Counted from the stretch's first letter, positions 1 to 12,650 are shown. The stretch: DNA of 64,000 nt from CAVZTA01 sp963778025 (GCA_963778025.1 CAVZTA010000003.1:310001-374000), one strand, 5' to 3'. Notes: generated by a model from the letters alone, not told the origin. Numbers and translations are program-made.

Positions 1-629
1 AACCCGGGATCGGCGAGCTTCGCGCCGTGCCGGACCAGGAGCCGGCGGAGCCACGGCGTGGACCCATCGGCACGGACGGCGACGAGCGATGGCCGAGCGT
101 CGGCCAGGCACGCGAGCCGGATGGCCCGCATCGCGGTCGAGTGATCGTTCCAGCTGTAGGGCGAGGGCGGCCGCGCCGTGACGTTGTCGCCCGCCCAGTC
201 CCGAGCCAGCGCGATCGCTCGCGCGATGAACCGCGTGTCGCCGGTCGAGGCCGTGGCCGCGATCAGGTCCTGGACGGGTTCGAGGCCGTGGAGCCGGAAC
301 ACCCAGTTCGGATCGTGGAACGGGTCCTCGCGCCACGTCAGGTCGTGGGGCAGGCGGACGGCCGGAAAGGATCCGAGCGTGTACCGGTCCTGGAGCACGA
401 GGCGCGCGCGGTCCAGCGCCCCGCGCGGCGGCGGACAGAGGGATGGGCGGGCGGCATCGGTCGCGCGGGTCGAGCCTGGCTGTGGCGGACCGATCGCGGC
501 GTCGACGACGGCCGGCGTCGATCCCGGGTGGCCCGGCACGGACCACAGCAGGGTGACGGCCAGCGCGGCGATGAGCTGGGCAGGACGTCGCGGATGACGA
601 CCAGGCCCGGGGCGATGGAACGGTCCCAT
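1..629 (-). CDS. Heparinase II/III-like protein, N-terminal part (runs off the left edge)
   Basis: The frame opens with an ATG at 629 and stays open to base 1, so about 209 N-terminal residues are present and the rest lies outside the window. Residues 1-45 resemble an export signal: a basic, proline-rich start followed by the hydrophobic run LIAALAVTLLWSV. Near residue 160 the motif SWNDHSTAMRA, with flanking helices, matches the alpha-helical N-terminal domain of heparinase II/III and alginate-lyase-like enzymes, which cleave acidic polysaccharides by beta-elimination outside the cytoplasm. The catalytic residues cannot be checked. It is divergent from the aminotransferase gene at 763. The family call rests on one motif; the substrate is unknown. 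Confidence 0.7.
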   Translation of the reverse strand, partial: MGPFHRPGPGRHPRRPAQLIAALAVTLLWSVPGHPGSTPAVVDAAIGPPQPGSTRATDAARPSLCPPPRGALDRARLVLQDRYTLGSFPAVRLPHDLTWREDPFHDPNWVFRLHGLEPVQDLIAATASTGDTRFIARAIALARDWAGDNVTARPPSPYSWNDHSTAMRAIRLACLADARPSLVAVRADGSTPWLRRLLVRHGAKLADPG

Positions 630-762
630 GACTCCCCCTCCAGATGCGACGGGTGAACGCGGCGTCCGACGCAGGTCGTCGGGTCGCGTGACGGTCCGGG
701 AGGAGGAGCGCCCTCCGCATCGGGCATCGCGGAGCCAGCCTGGCGCGGGCTACGATGCGGGC

Positions 763-1960
763 ATGCGTGTGGCCAGCCGCATGGACACCATCGGCACCGA
801 GACGGCGTTCGAGGCCGCCGCGCGTGCCCGCGCGCTGGAGGCGCAGGGGCGGAGCATCATCCATCTCGAGATCGGTGAGCCCGACTTCGACACGCCCGCC
901 AACATCCGCGCCGCCGCCCAGAAGGCGCTCGACGACGGCTGGACCCACTACGGCCCGTTCTTCGGCCTGCCGGCGCTGCGCGAGGCGATCGCCGCCGACG
1001 CGACGACCGCGCAAGGGCTTCCCGGTGGACGCCGACTCCGTGGTCGTCGTCCCGGGCGCGAAGCCGATCATGTTCTACGCGATGCTCGCGCTGGTCGAGC
1101 CCGGCGACGAGGTCGTCTACCCCGATCCGGGGTTCCCCATCTACGAGTCGATGGCGCGCTATGCGGGCGGCACGACCAAGCCGTACGCGATCCGCCAGGC
1201 CAACGACTTCCGGGTGGACCTCGACGAGCTGGCGTCGCTCCTCACGCCGCGGACGAAGCTGCTGGTCCTGAACTCGCCGGCGAACCCGACGGGCGGCGTG
1301 CTGACCCGGTCAGACATGGATCGGGTCGCGGAGCTGGTCGCGGCGCATCCCGACCTTGCCGTCCTCACGGACGAGATCTACGGGCGCATCGTCCATGACG
1401 GCGAGGCCGTGTCGCTCGGCTCGTATCCCGGCATGGCCGACCGGACCATCACGCTCGACGGCTTCTCCAAGACCTACGCGATGACCGGCTGGCGCCTGGG
1501 CTACGCGATCGTGCCGCCGTTCCTCCTCGAGGCGTACAAGCAGCTGATCATCAACTCCGTGTCGTGCACGTCGATGTTCAGCCAGGTCGCCGCCGTCGAG
1601 GCGCTGACCGGGCCGCAGGACGAGGTCGAGGCGATGGTCGCCGAGTTCCGCGCCCGTCGCGACCTCATCGTCGCGGGCCTGAACGAGATCGACGGCATCG
1701 AGTGCCGCACGCCGGCCGGCGCGTTCTACGTCTTCCCCGACATCTCGGGCACCGGCCTTTCGGGTGCCGAGTTCGCCGACCGGCTGCTGGCGGACGAGGG
1801 CGTGTGCACCCTCGCCGGGACCGCGTTCGGCAAGGTCGGGCGCGATCACGTGCGCATCAGCTACGCGAACTCGCGCGAGAACCTGCGCGAGGCGCTCGAC
1901 CGGATCGGGCGCTTCGTGAGCGCCGCCCGGGCCGGCCGCGTCGCCACTCCCGCCGGCTGA
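763..1960 (+). CDS. PLP-dependent class I/II aminotransferase (frame-split near 1010)
   Basis: The product transfers an amino group between an amino acid and a 2-oxo acid using pyridoxal phosphate in the cytoplasm. From ATG 763 the first frame reads to about 1010 (MRVASRMDTIG, then LEIGEPDFDTP, the usual N-terminal signature). The second frame continues collinearly with FPVDADSVVVVPGAKPIMF and ends at TGA 1960. The PLP lysine is in SKTYAMTGWRLGY, and NSPANPTGG and the C-terminal RISYANSRENL are also normal for the family. The combined length is about 398 residues, as expected. Removing one base near 1010 restores a single frame, so I treat this as one gene with a probable sequence error. The 2-hydroxyacid dehydrogenase starts 14 bp downstream, which suggests an operon. 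Substrate not determined. Confidence 0.88.
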
Positions 1961-1974
1961 GCGACGCACGACCG

Positions 1975-2967
1975 ATGGCGGATCGCCCGAGGGTCTTCGT
2001 CGCGCGCCGCATCCCCGATGAGGGGCTCGACCCGCTTCGCGCCGCGACCGACGCCGATATCTGGCCGGACGAGCTTCCGCCGCCCCGCGACGAGCTCCTG
2101 CGGCGCATCGCGGGCGTCGACGGGGTCCTGGCGCTCCTGACCGACAAGGTCGACGACGAGTTCCTGGATGCGGCCGGGCCGCAGCTCAAGGTCGTGAGCA
2201 ACTACGCCGTCGGCTTCGACAACGTCGATGTCCCGGCGTGCACGCGCCGCGGTGTCGCGGTCGGGAACACGCCGGGCGTGCTGACGGACACGACGGCGGA
2301 CCTCGCCTGGACGCTCCTCATGGCCGCCGCCCGCCGGATCGTCGAAGGCGCCGACTACGTCCGCGCCGACCGCTGGAAGACGTGGGGCCCGCTGCTCCTG
2401 CTGGGGCCGGATGTCCACGGCGCGACGATCGGCATCGTGGGCTTCGGGCGGATCGGCCAGGCGGTCGCGCGACGGGCGATGGGCTTCGGGATGCGGATCG
2501 TGTACCACGACCTGCAGCGGGCGGAGGCCGCCGTCGAGACCGCCTACGGCGCGACGTTCCTGCCGCTCGAGGAGCTGCTTCCGCAGAGCGACTTCGTGTC
2601 GCTCCACGTGAATCTCACGGATGTCACGCGTCACCTCATCAACGCCGAGACGCTCCGTCAGATGAAGCCGACGGCGGTCCTCGTGAACACGTCACGCGGC
2701 CCGGTGGTCGACTCGATGGCCCTGGTCGACGCGCTGCGGGACGGCGTCATCGCCGCCGCCGCGCTCGACGTCACCGATCCGGAGCCCATGCCCGCATCCC
2801 ACCCGCTGGTGAGCCTGCCGAACTGCCTGATCGTCCCGCACATCGCCTCGGCGTCCAGGGCGACGCGCGGGAAGATGGCCGAGATGGCCGCCGCGAACCT
2901 CCTGGCGGGCGTCCGGGGTGAGCGCCTGCCCACCCCGGTCAACCCCGAGGTCTACGACACGCGGTAG
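1975..2967 (+). CDS. D-2-hydroxyacid dehydrogenase (glyoxylate/hydroxypyruvate reductase type)
   Basis: This 330-residue cytoplasmic enzyme should reduce a 2-oxo acid, most likely glyoxylate or hydroxypyruvate, with NAD(P)H. The order is normal: an N-terminal catalytic lobe with NYAVGFDNVDV, a nucleotide-binding motif GIVGFGRIGQAVA near residue 150, then the catalytic triad as Arg in NTSRGPVVD, Glu in DPEPMPASHPL and His in PHIASAS. ATG 1975 is 14 bp after the aminotransferase stop, so the two are probably co-transcribed and may act together in serine/glyoxylate metabolism (inference). It is convergent with the flotillin gene, 27 bp away. Cofactor and exact substrate cannot be read from the sequence. 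Confidence 0.9.
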   Translation: MADRPRVFVARRIPDEGLDPLRAATDADIWPDELPPPRDELLRRIAGVDGVLALLTDKVDDEFLDAAGPQLKVVSNYAVGFDNVDVPACTRRGVAVGNTPGVLTDTTADLAWTLLMAAARRIVEGADYVRADRWKTWGPLLLLGPDVHGATIGIVGFGRIGQAVARRAMGFGMRIVYHDLQRAEAAVETAYGATFLPLEELLPQSDFVSLHVNLTDVTRHLINAETLRQMKPTAVLVNTSRGPVVDSMALVDALRDGVIAAAALDVTDPEPMPASHPLVSLPNCLIVPHIASASRATRGKMAEMAAANLLAGVRGERLPTPVNPEVYDTR

Positions 2968-2994
2968 CGGCGGGCGCTCGACCTCGCTAACGGT

Positions 2995-4479
2995 TCATCT
3001 GCGGCGATGAGCCGGCGTGAACCCTACGATGCGCTCTCCGACGTGCCGGCCCGTGCAGGCTTCCGCGGTTGCATGGCCGTTCGACGTCGCCGCCGTGACC
3101 GGCTCGAGCGCCGGGGTCAGCGCCCGCCGCGCCATGCCCGACAGGACGCCGGCCTGCTGGATGACCTCGGCGAGGGCACCGGTCACGCCTTCGGCGCCGT
3201 TGAGGACGGTGAACGTGCCCACGTGGTCGAACGACGACGCGGCCGCCTTGACGATCTCGGGCAGCTTCTCGGCGATCTGCTGCGCGATGACCGCTTCCTG
3301 GTTCTGGGACAGCGCCGCGGCGCGGCGTTCGATGCCCAGCGCCTCGGCCTCCATGCGCGCCTGGATGGCCGCGGCGTCGGCCATGCCCCGGGCGCGGATC
3401 GCGTCCGCCTCGGCCTGGCCGGTGATCCGGGTCGCTTCGGCCTGCGCCTCGGCCCGCATCTTCGTGGCGGCCGCCTCGGCGTCGGCGCGGAGCTTGACCT
3501 CCTGCGCGTCGGCCTCGGCGAGGCGGATCTTCGCGTCGCGTGATGCCGTGGCCAGCGTGGTCTGCCGGTACGCCTCGGCGTCGGCGGGGCGTCGCACGTC
3601 GACCAGGAGCTGCTGCTCCTTCTGGCCGGCCTGGAGCTCCGCGACCTTGGTCTCCTCCATCACGACCGCCTGGCGGGCGCTGGCCAGCGCGAGCGGGCCC
3701 TGCTGGGCGGCGTCCTGGTTCGCCCGGTCGACCTCCGCCTGGAAGCCCGCCTTCTTGATCTCCGTGTCGCGGACCGAGGCGGCGATCAGCGCCGCGGCCT
3801 GCTGCTCCTGCCCCACGGCCTCGCGGTCGGCGATGGCCCGCGCGATGCGCGCGTTCTGCTCGACCTCGGCCTGGTGCGGGACGGCCAGGTTCTCGATGTA
3901 GTTGCTGGGGCTGGTGATGGCCTGGATCTGGAAGCTGTCGATGACGAGCCCGAAGGACTCCATCTCCTGGCTGCAGCGGTCGCGGACCTGCTCGGCGAAC
4001 TTGTCCTGGTCGCTGATCATCTCCTCGACGGTCATCGAACCCGCGATCGCGCGGAGATGCCCGACGAACACGTTCTGGACCTTCGACTCGAGCTCCTCGG
4101 CGGGTCGGTCGAGGAAGCGCCGCGAGGCGTTGGCGATCGAGCGGTAGTCGTCGCCGACCTTGTAGACGACGACGCCCCGCAGATCGAGCCGGATCTTCTG
4201 CTGGCTCACGCACGGGACGGTGATCTCGCTCTCGTGCGCCTCGAGCGAGAGCGTCCGGACCTTGTGGATGCCCGGGATCACGAGCGCGCCACGCCCGGTC
4301 ACGATCCGGAAGCCCATCGTCTCGCCGGCGCCATCCGGCGCCTTGGTCGAGCGGAAGCCCGAGATGATCAGCGCCTCATCCGGCTCTGCGACACGCCAGC
4401 TCTGATGGAACAGCAGCACCGCGAGGAGGACCAGCGCCACGACGGTGCCGAGCGCGAGGACCAACCCTAGGTCGAGCAT
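2995..4479 (-). CDS. Flotillin-like SPFH/band 7 membrane protein
   Basis: A 494-residue membrane scaffold protein. Residues 7-25 form one hydrophobic anchor (LVLALGTVVALVLLAVLLF), followed by the SPFH domain to about residue 200, including VIDSFQIQAITSPSNYIENL, which is characteristic of flotillins. Residues 200-400 are a long alanine/glutamate-rich coiled coil with EADAIRARGMADAAAI-type repeats. Bacterial flotillins organise membrane microdomains and are usually encoded beside an NfeD protein. That is the case here: the NfeD-like gene ends 4 bp before this start. The C-terminus (after LAEVIQQAGVLSG) is variable in the family. Frame and length look intact. Confidence 0.9.
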   Translation of the reverse strand: MLDLGLVLALGTVVALVLLAVLLFHQSWRVAEPDEALIISGFRSTKAPDGAGETMGFRIVTGRGALVIPGIHKVRTLSLEAHESEITVPCVSQQKIRLDLRGVVVYKVGDDYRSIANASRRFLDRPAEELESKVQNVFVGHLRAIAGSMTVEEMISDQDKFAEQVRDRCSQEMESFGLVIDSFQIQAITSPSNYIENLAVPHQAEVEQNARIARAIADREAVGQEQQAAALIAASVRDTEIKKAGFQAEVDRANQDAAQQGPLALASARQAVVMEETKVAELQAGQKEQQLLVDVRRPADAEAYRQTTLATASRDAKIRLAEADAQEVKLRADAEAAATKMRAEAQAEATRITGQAEADAIRARGMADAAAIQARMEAEALGIERRAAALSQNQEAVIAQQIAEKLPEIVKAAASSFDHVGTFTVLNGAEGVTGALAEVIQQAGVLSGMARRALTPALEPVTAATSNGHATAEACTGRHVGERIVGFTPAHRRR

Positions 4480-4483
4480 GCGA

Positions 4484-4702
4484 TCACCTCATCGCGCGCG
4501 CGGGCACGACCTCGATCGTCCGGCCGCCGAGACTGCCGACCACGACGACCTGCGTGTGCTTGGGGATCGTCAGCTCGCGATCCGCCGCACGCGCCAGGAA
4601 TTGTTCCGTCCCCTGGCGGACCTCGACGAGGACCTCGCCGAGATGCCCAGGGGTGATGGCCGCGGTCACGCGCCCCAGCTTGCCGACGACTTCGGCTGCC
4701 AC
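4484..4702 (-). CDS. Short NfeD-like OB-fold protein
   Basis: A 72-residue protein with a GTG start at 4702 preceded by AAGGAG at suitable distance. It consists of little more than the C-terminal OB-fold domain of NfeD proteins (GRVTAAITPGHLGEV near the start, RTIEVVPA at the end), without the membrane segments of full-length NfeD. Short NfeD proteins of this type pair with flotillins, and the flotillin start lies 4 bp downstream, so the pair should be co-translated and work together at the membrane. The family call rests on the domain pattern and the neighbour. Confidence 0.78.
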   Translation of the reverse strand: MAAEVVGKLGRVTAAITPGHLGEVLVEVRQGTEQFLARAADRELTIPKHTQVVVVGSLGGRTIEVVPARAMR

Positions 4703-4835
4703 GCGCTGCGCTCCTTGGACGTGACGGGGCCGTCGGATGGGGGCGGCCGTTCGGACGACGGCTCGTCCCTGTGATGGCCGGCACGTTCTGCCGGGTCGAC
4801 GCCCGTGGCGCCGCAGCGTTGCGCGCGATCCGGGC

Positions 4836-6200
4836 TCAGCCGGGAGGCGTGATCCAGACGCGCGGGATGTAGTTGTCCGGGGCGCCGAAGCTGCCGACCG
4901 CGACCACGCGGGTGCCGTCCGTGGCGACGGCCAGCGGCTCGCTCTGGCCCATCGCCGCCTCGTTGCCCGAGCGGGTCCAGGTGACCCCGTCGCTCGAGAT
5001 CCAGCCCATGCCCGTGCCGTACTGCATGCCGACGACGTTGCCGACCGAGACGAGTCCGCGGGGTGTCGTCAGCACGTCGGTCATGCGGATCTTGCCCTCG
5101 TACATGAGGTCCGCCGTCTGCGGTGCCCGGGTCCACGTGCGGCCCTCGTCCGTGGATCGCCAGGCGTACGCCGCAAGCTCGTCCGTGTCGCTGCCGACGG
5201 CGACGAGCGAGCCGTCCGCGGCGGGCGTGAGGTTCCGCGCCCAGCCGTCGGCGAGCGCCGGGTCGTCGTCCCGTGTCCAGGTGATGCCGTCGGTGGAGCG
5301 CCAGGTCAGCGAACCGGTCGTGCGCTGACCGTTGCCGATGCGCCCGAGCGCGAGCCAGCCGTCGCTCGCCGGGAGGAGGGCCGTGACCTCCGTCCCATCG
5401 AACCCCTTGTCGTCCGGCGCCGGCGACCATGTCGCCCCGCCGTCGGTCGAGCGCCAGAAGCGGGCGTGGCGGTCGAGCAGCTCCGGGCCGAGGCTGCCGC
5501 CGGCGACGAGCGTGCCGTCCCGGCCGCTCGCGAGGGTCGTGATCCGCTCCCACTCGTCCGGGCCGCCGAGGACGCGGACGTCGTGCCGTTGCCATGCGGA
5601 GCCGTCGGTCGACGTCCACACGGCGGGGCGTCGACCCGAGCGACCCGCAGCCACGAACCCATCGGCCGTCGGCGTCACGGCCACCGCGAAGGTCGCGTCG
5701 TCGCTCGGCGCGTCGGCCATCTCGACCAGCGACCAGTGCTCGGCGTCGTCGGACACCCAGGCGATGGGCCGCCACGGATCGGGACCCACGAAGCCGACCG
5801 CGACCCAGCGCCCGCCGCTGAAGGCGACGTCCTGCATGACCGCCTGGCCCGGGAAGTGGCTGGGATGGCCCGCCGTGCCCGGACCGGCGGGGCCGCTTGG
5901 CGGGGCGCTCTCGATGGGGAACGCGTCGGCGGGGCGGGCGACGTCGTCGGCGGTGGCCCACGTGAGGCCGGTGATCGGCGAGCCGGACGGCGCGGCCGAA
6001 GGCGGCGCGGTGGGCGACGCGGACGCGGAGGGCGACCGGCCGCCGACCGTCGGCGTGGCGGCCGCGACGCCCGTGCCAAGGGGAGCCGGGGTGGGCGTCG
6101 CGGCGGGCGCGCAGCCCGCGGCGACGAGCAGGATGAGCGTCAGCGCGAGCCGGGTGCCGAGGACGCGCGCGGCGGCGCGGCGGGTCGATCCGGGAGGCAC
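4836..6200 (-). CDS. Exported lipoprotein with BNR/sialidase-like beta-propeller repeats
   Basis: About 454 residues from a GTG at 6200. The N-terminus is a lipoprotein signal (RLALTLILLVAAGC), with the acylated Cys followed by a Pro/Ala/Thr/Ser-rich linker (APAATPTPAPLG). The rest is a series of about 50-residue units of the type WRSTDGGATWSPAP, TWRSTDGITWTR and WRSTDEGRTWTRAP, the Asp-box pattern of sialidase/BNR-like propellers. No catalytic residues of a true sialidase are evident, so a binding or scaffolding role on the outer face is more likely than enzyme activity. No strong ribosome binding site precedes the GTG. It stands alone between the NfeD-like gene and the amylase. Function unknown. 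Confidence 0.8.
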   Translation of the reverse strand: MPPGSTRRAAARVLGTRLALTLILLVAAGCAPAATPTPAPLGTGVAAATPTVGGRSPSASASPTAPPSAAPSGSPITGLTWATADDVARPADAFPIESAPPSGPAGPGTAGHPSHFPGQAVMQDVAFSGGRWVAVGFVGPDPWRPIAWVSDDAEHWSLVEMADAPSDDATFAVAVTPTADGFVAAGRSGRRPAVWTSTDGSAWQRHDVRVLGGPDEWERITTLASGRDGTLVAGGSLGPELLDRHARFWRSTDGGATWSPAPDDKGFDGTEVTALLPASDGWLALGRIGNGQRTTGSLTWRSTDGITWTRDDDPALADGWARNLTPAADGSLVAVGSDTDELAAYAWRSTDEGRTWTRAPQTADLMYEGKIRMTDVLTTPRGLVSVGNVVGMQYGTGMGWISSDGVTWTRSGNEAAMGQSEPLAVATDGTRVVAVGSFGAPDNYIPRVWITPPG

Positions 6201-6291
6201 GTCCCAAGCGTGCCACGGATGCGGCCGATGGGTCGTCTCAGCCCGGGCGCCGCCGGCCGACGTTCTGGAGATGCCCGGAACACGACAGGCG

Positions 6292-7776
6292 TCAGCCGGA
6301 GGCGGTGACCTCGAACACGTGGGCCTGCCATGCCGGGACGTCGAGGTACAGGCCTCGGGCGAGCAGGTCGTCGCCGCTCCGGTCGTAGACCGCGTCGCCC
6401 AGCAGATCCGTGAAGCGGATCGAGCGACCGGCCAAGTCGTCGAACGGGAGTCGGACGTAGCAGCGGCCGGATCCACCGGCGTAGTTGACCGTGACGACGA
6501 GCCGGGCACCCTCGCCGTTCTCCCAGGTCCAGGCGATGAATCCCTCCGAGGTGCCGTCGCCGTCCCATGCGGATGCGCACTCGAGCATCCGCCAGGTGCC
6601 ATCGCGCACGACCGGCCGCCGCAGGACCGGCAGGAGCCGCGCATAGAACGCGGCCAGCGCATCGTCGACCGGCTCGTCGGGTGCCCGGACGAGATGCGGC
6701 GAGACATGCACGCGCCGACCCTCGAGCTGGCCGGCCTGGAGGAACCGCAGGCCGGGCGTCAGGAACGTGACGACCGCCGCGGCCTCGTGCTGCCCCGGCG
6801 GGAACGTGGCCGCCGCCCTCGGCTCGTCGTGGTTCTCGAGGAATCGCGCCAGGTGCCGCTGGTAATCGAGGTCGGCCCAGAGGTGCTCGCGGACCGGCCG
6901 CGCGACGCCACCTCGAAGCCGGTCATACAGGCGCTTGTCGTAGGCGTAGTCGAACCCCTGCTGGATCATCGTCCACTCGAGGTCCCAGTAGACCTCGGCC
7001 ATGAACATGAACCCCGGGTGCGACTCGCGGGCACGGGCGGTGGCGTGGCCCCAGAACGGCGGCGCCTCGCGGCCCCATGTCCGCTCGAAGACGTCGGGCA
7101 GGACGAGCATCGCCATGTCACAGCGCACGCCATCGCAGCGGGCGGCGATCGATACGAGCTCATCGGACATCGCGGCCTGGAGCGCCGGGTTGGCGTAGTC
7201 GAGCTGGAGGGTGTCCCTCCAGCCCGGGAAGTACGGATCGCGGCCGTGTGCCAGCAGCACGTCGCCACCGGTGCGCCGGACCCAGGTGTAGTTGTGCGGC
7301 TCGCGCAGCAGGTCGAGCTCGCCACCGTGGATGTAGTAGTCCGGATGGGTCTCCACCCACGGATGGCCGAGCCCGGTGTGATTGGGGACGAAGTCGAGCA
7401 TCAGGCGGAGGCCGCGTTCTCGCAGCCGCGCCGCGGATCCGCGCCAGCGCCTTGTCGCCGCCCAGCGTGGCCGCGACGGTGTACCCGGTGATCGCGAAGC
7501 CGGAGCCCGCGATGTCGGCCTCCTGCACGTCGGGCAGCGTCCGCTGGAATTCGGCACGCAGGTCCGGATCGTCGAGCGACACCTGCCGGCTCGCCGGGCC
7601 GGTCTGCCACACGCTGAGCAGCCACACCCAGTCGTAGCCCGGCGCTCGCCAGGTCGTCGAGTGCGCTGTCCGGGATGTCGTCGAGCGACGCCGGCCGACC
7701 GAGCGCGCGCGAGAGCTCGGTCAGCCAGACCCGGGTATTGATCTGGTAGAGCGCCGGATACGCCGGCGACGCGAGA

Positions 7777-7784
<8 letters not shown>
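6292..7784 (-). CDS. GH13 alpha-amylase family glycosidase (frame-split near 7640 and 7440)
   Basis: A cytoplasmic enzyme, as no signal is seen, that acts on alpha-glucosidic bonds; about 497 residues once two frame changes are bridged. Segment 1 starts at ATG 7784 with PAYPALYQINTRVWL and runs to about 7640. Segment 2 continues YDWVWLLSVWQTGP to about 7440. Segment 3 gives LMLDFVPNHTGLGHPW, then GVRCDMAML (nucleophile Asp), FMAEVYWDLEW (acid/base Glu) and FLENHDEPRA (third acid), the standard GH13 order. The first split lies in a GGG run where GG would restore the frame. The start overlaps the end of the glucosidase gene by 8 bp, implying translational coupling. The substrate could be glucan, trehalose or sucrose. 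Confidence 0.85.
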
Positions 7785-10602
<2,818 letters not shown>

Positions 10603-10748
10603 TTCCGCACCTCTTCACGCCGAACGCACGCGGTCTCCCGCGGGGGATTCGAACGCTATGCCGCGCGCGTGGGCTGCGGCCACTGTGCATGCGCCCATCC
10701 CGTGGGCGTGCCGCCATGCCAACCCGCGGTGCGCGGCCCCGCGCGAGC

Positions 10749-11810
10749 TCAGCCGAAGGTGAAGCAGTACGCCTCCACACCGGCGTCGAGGAACTCGATG
10801 CCCACCGTGCGCTCGGCGATGTGCCCCGACTGGCGGACGAGCTGGTACGTGGTCTGCGTGGGGACGCTGCCCGTGCCGTCCGTGTCGGTATCGGTGCCGC
10901 GGGCATCGCCGACCGGCTGTCCGTCCAGCGTCACGCGGAACCGTGGGGCCGTCCCGGCGGTGACCGGACCCATCACGAGGTTGACGTCGCGCGCCTGGAA
11001 CCGGAAGTCGATCCGGTCGCCCGGCTCGTGCGAGACGGCGGCGTGGCCGGCGACCGTCCACGTGCCGCGGAGGCCCCACGCGTTGAGCGGCAGCCGGCCC
11101 GGATCGCGGTAGACGGCCGGCTCATCGAACCGGGCGACGTCCTCCTGCGCGAACGCGTTGGCCTGCCGATACCCGAGATAGCTCTCGGGTGTCCGGAGCG
11201 TGCGCCAGTCGGCCGCCACCTCGAGGCCGCGCGGCTCCACATCGACGAGGTCGAGGTCGAGCTGGGTCGCGCCGGCGTCGTGGAGGAGCTGCTGGATGAC
11301 CATCTCGGTCATCCCGTACTCGCCCTCGCCGAAGTGGTGGAAGCGGATCCGGCCCTCGGCATCGGCGAGATAGATGGCCGGCCAGAAGTGGTTCCCGAAG
11401 GCGCGCCACACGCCGTAGTCGTCGTCGACGGCGACCGGATACGTGACGCCGAGCTTGGCGACCTCGGCGGTGACATTCGCGCGGGTCCGCTCGAAGCCGA
11501 ACTCGGGCGTGTGCACACCGACGATGGTCAGACCGGCCGATCGGTACTTGGCATCCCAGGCGCGCAGGTACGGCGCCGTGCGCAGCCAGTTGACGCACGT
11601 GTAGGTCCAGAAGTCGACCAGGACGACCCGTCCGCGCAGGCCGTCCGGGGTGAGCGGTTCGCTGTTCAGCCAGCCCGTGGCGCCGTCGAAGGAGGCGAGT
11701 CGCCCCTCGACGGGCAGGACCTGCGTGTCGCCCGCCAGCCGATGCGCCAGCGTGCGGAAGAGCCCCGGCCGGCTGGACGCTCCGGTGCTGGAGGACGGGT
11801 CATCGATCAT
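10749..11810 (-). CDS. Thioredoxin-fold protein with C-terminal beta domain; active site CVNW
   Basis: 353 residues. Residues 55-190 form a TlpA/DipZ-type thioredoxin domain (VVLVDFWTYTCVNWLRTAPY, then TIVGVHTPEFGFERT). The usual CxxC is CxxW here: only the first Cys is kept. That argues against a normal dithiol/disulfide reductase and for a monothiol or peroxiredoxin-like role. Residues 200-353 form a second, beta-rich domain like the C-terminal module of DipZ-type proteins (LNAWGLRGTWTVAG, VNLVMGPVTAG). There is no obvious signal or membrane segment. It lies 12 bp upstream of the hydrolase gene at 11823-12581, whose start is on the other side, so no tight operon is evident. Function uncertain. 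Confidence 0.75.
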   Translation of the reverse strand: MIDDPSSSTGASSRPGLFRTLAHRLAGDTQVLPVEGRLASFDGATGWLNSEPLTPDGLRGRVVLVDFWTYTCVNWLRTAPYLRAWDAKYRSAGLTIVGVHTPEFGFERTRANVTAEVAKLGVTYPVAVDDDYGVWRAFGNHFWPAIYLADAEGRIRFHHFGEGEYGMTEMVIQQLLHDAGATQLDLDLVDVEPRGLEVAADWRTLRTPESYLGYRQANAFAQEDVARFDEPAVYRDPGRLPLNAWGLRGTWTVAGHAAVSHEPGDRIDFRFQARDVNLVMGPVTAGTAPRFRVTLDGQPVGDARGTDTDTDGTGSVPTQTTYQLVRQSGHIAERTVGIEFLDAGVEAYCFTFG

Positions 11811-11822
11811 CGTGTCGCTCCC

Positions 11823-12581
11823 TCAACCGACAGGGGCGAGCTGCCGGCCCGCCTGCCGGACCATGGCGACGGCTTCGAGGATGACGTCGGTCACCGCCTG
11901 TGGCTCCGAGACCATCACCACGTGCGACGCCGCGATCTCCATGATCATCGCGTTCGCCCGTTCGGCCATCGACCGGACGAGGTCGGCTCCTGCTGCCCGA
12001 TCGGCGGTGGCGACGACGGCCCAGCACGGGAGACCCTTCCATGCGGGCGGCCCGTTCCGCTCCGCGAACGCCGTGTCCGCGACAGGCCGTTGCGTGGCGG
12101 CCATGACGGCCGCTTCGGCGTCGGGCAGGTCGGCGGCGAACACGTCGTGGAACTTCGCCGGGTCGACGATGAACTCGGTCGCCGTTCCGCCCCTGGTCGA
12201 TGGGTACTGCCGAGCAACGAGCGCGGTCATCAACGCGCTGTCCTTCGAGGTCGGGGTGACCTCGCCCAGGACCTCGCCCTCGTCGGGTGCGAACGCCGCG
12301 ACGAAGACGAGTCCGCCGACGTTCGGTGCGCCCTTCGCCGCGTTGCTGATCACCGCGCCCGCGTACGAGTGCCCCACGGCCAGCACGGGACCCGGGATCT
12401 GGTCGATCACGCTGCGCAGGTACGCCGAGTCCGCGACGATGCCGCGGAGCGGATTCGCGGGCGCGATGACGGCCACGCCCGCCGCCTGGAGCCGCGTGAT
12501 GACCCCGCTCCAGCTGGAGGCGTCAGCGAAGGCGCCGTGGACGAGCACGACGGTCGGGGACGGTGACGGTCGCGAAGCCAT
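11823..12581 (-). CDS. Alpha/beta hydrolase (EstC/salicylate-esterase-like)
   Basis: 252 residues from ATG 12581, which is preceded by AAAGGAG at ideal spacing. An oxyanion motif VVLVHGAFADASSW opens the protein, the nucleophile Ser sits in VGHSYAG near residue 90, and the catalytic His is probably in AASHVVMVSEP close to the C-terminus. This layout matches the family of small esterase-like hydrolases often annotated simply as alpha/beta hydrolase. Cytoplasmic. It lies downstream of the three epoxide hydrolases on the same strand, 69 bp after the last of them, and may share their transcript. Substrate unknown. Confidence 0.82.
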   Translation of the reverse strand: MASRPSPSPTVVLVHGAFADASSWSGVITRLQAAGVAVIAPANPLRGIVADSAYLRSVIDQIPGPVLAVGHSYAGAVISNAAKGAPNVGGLVFVAAFAPDEGEVLGEVTPTSKDSALMTALVARQYPSTRGGTATEFIVDPAKFHDVFAADLPDAEAAVMAATQRPVADTAFAERNGPPAWKGLPCWAVVATADRAAGADLVRSMAERANAMIMEIAASHVVMVSEPQAVTDVILEAVAMVRQAGRQLAPVG

Positions 12582-12650
12582 GGTCGAGGCTCCTTTCGGG
12601 GATCGAGATCGGGGCGGGGATGCGGCGTCCCACCGCATCCCCGCGAGGCT

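Noticed and set aside
5332..7491. Very long open frames opposite the lipoprotein and amylase genes, and similar ones at 59769-61655 and 61601-63892
   Set aside because: They are shadows of high-GC genes on the other strand, with Arg/Ala/Gly/Pro-rich translations and no domain; the opposite frames encode clear families.
10640..10700. A T-loop-like sequence GGGGGATTCGAACGC between two genes, suggesting a tRNA
   Set aside because: No acceptor, D or anticodon arm can be built around it.
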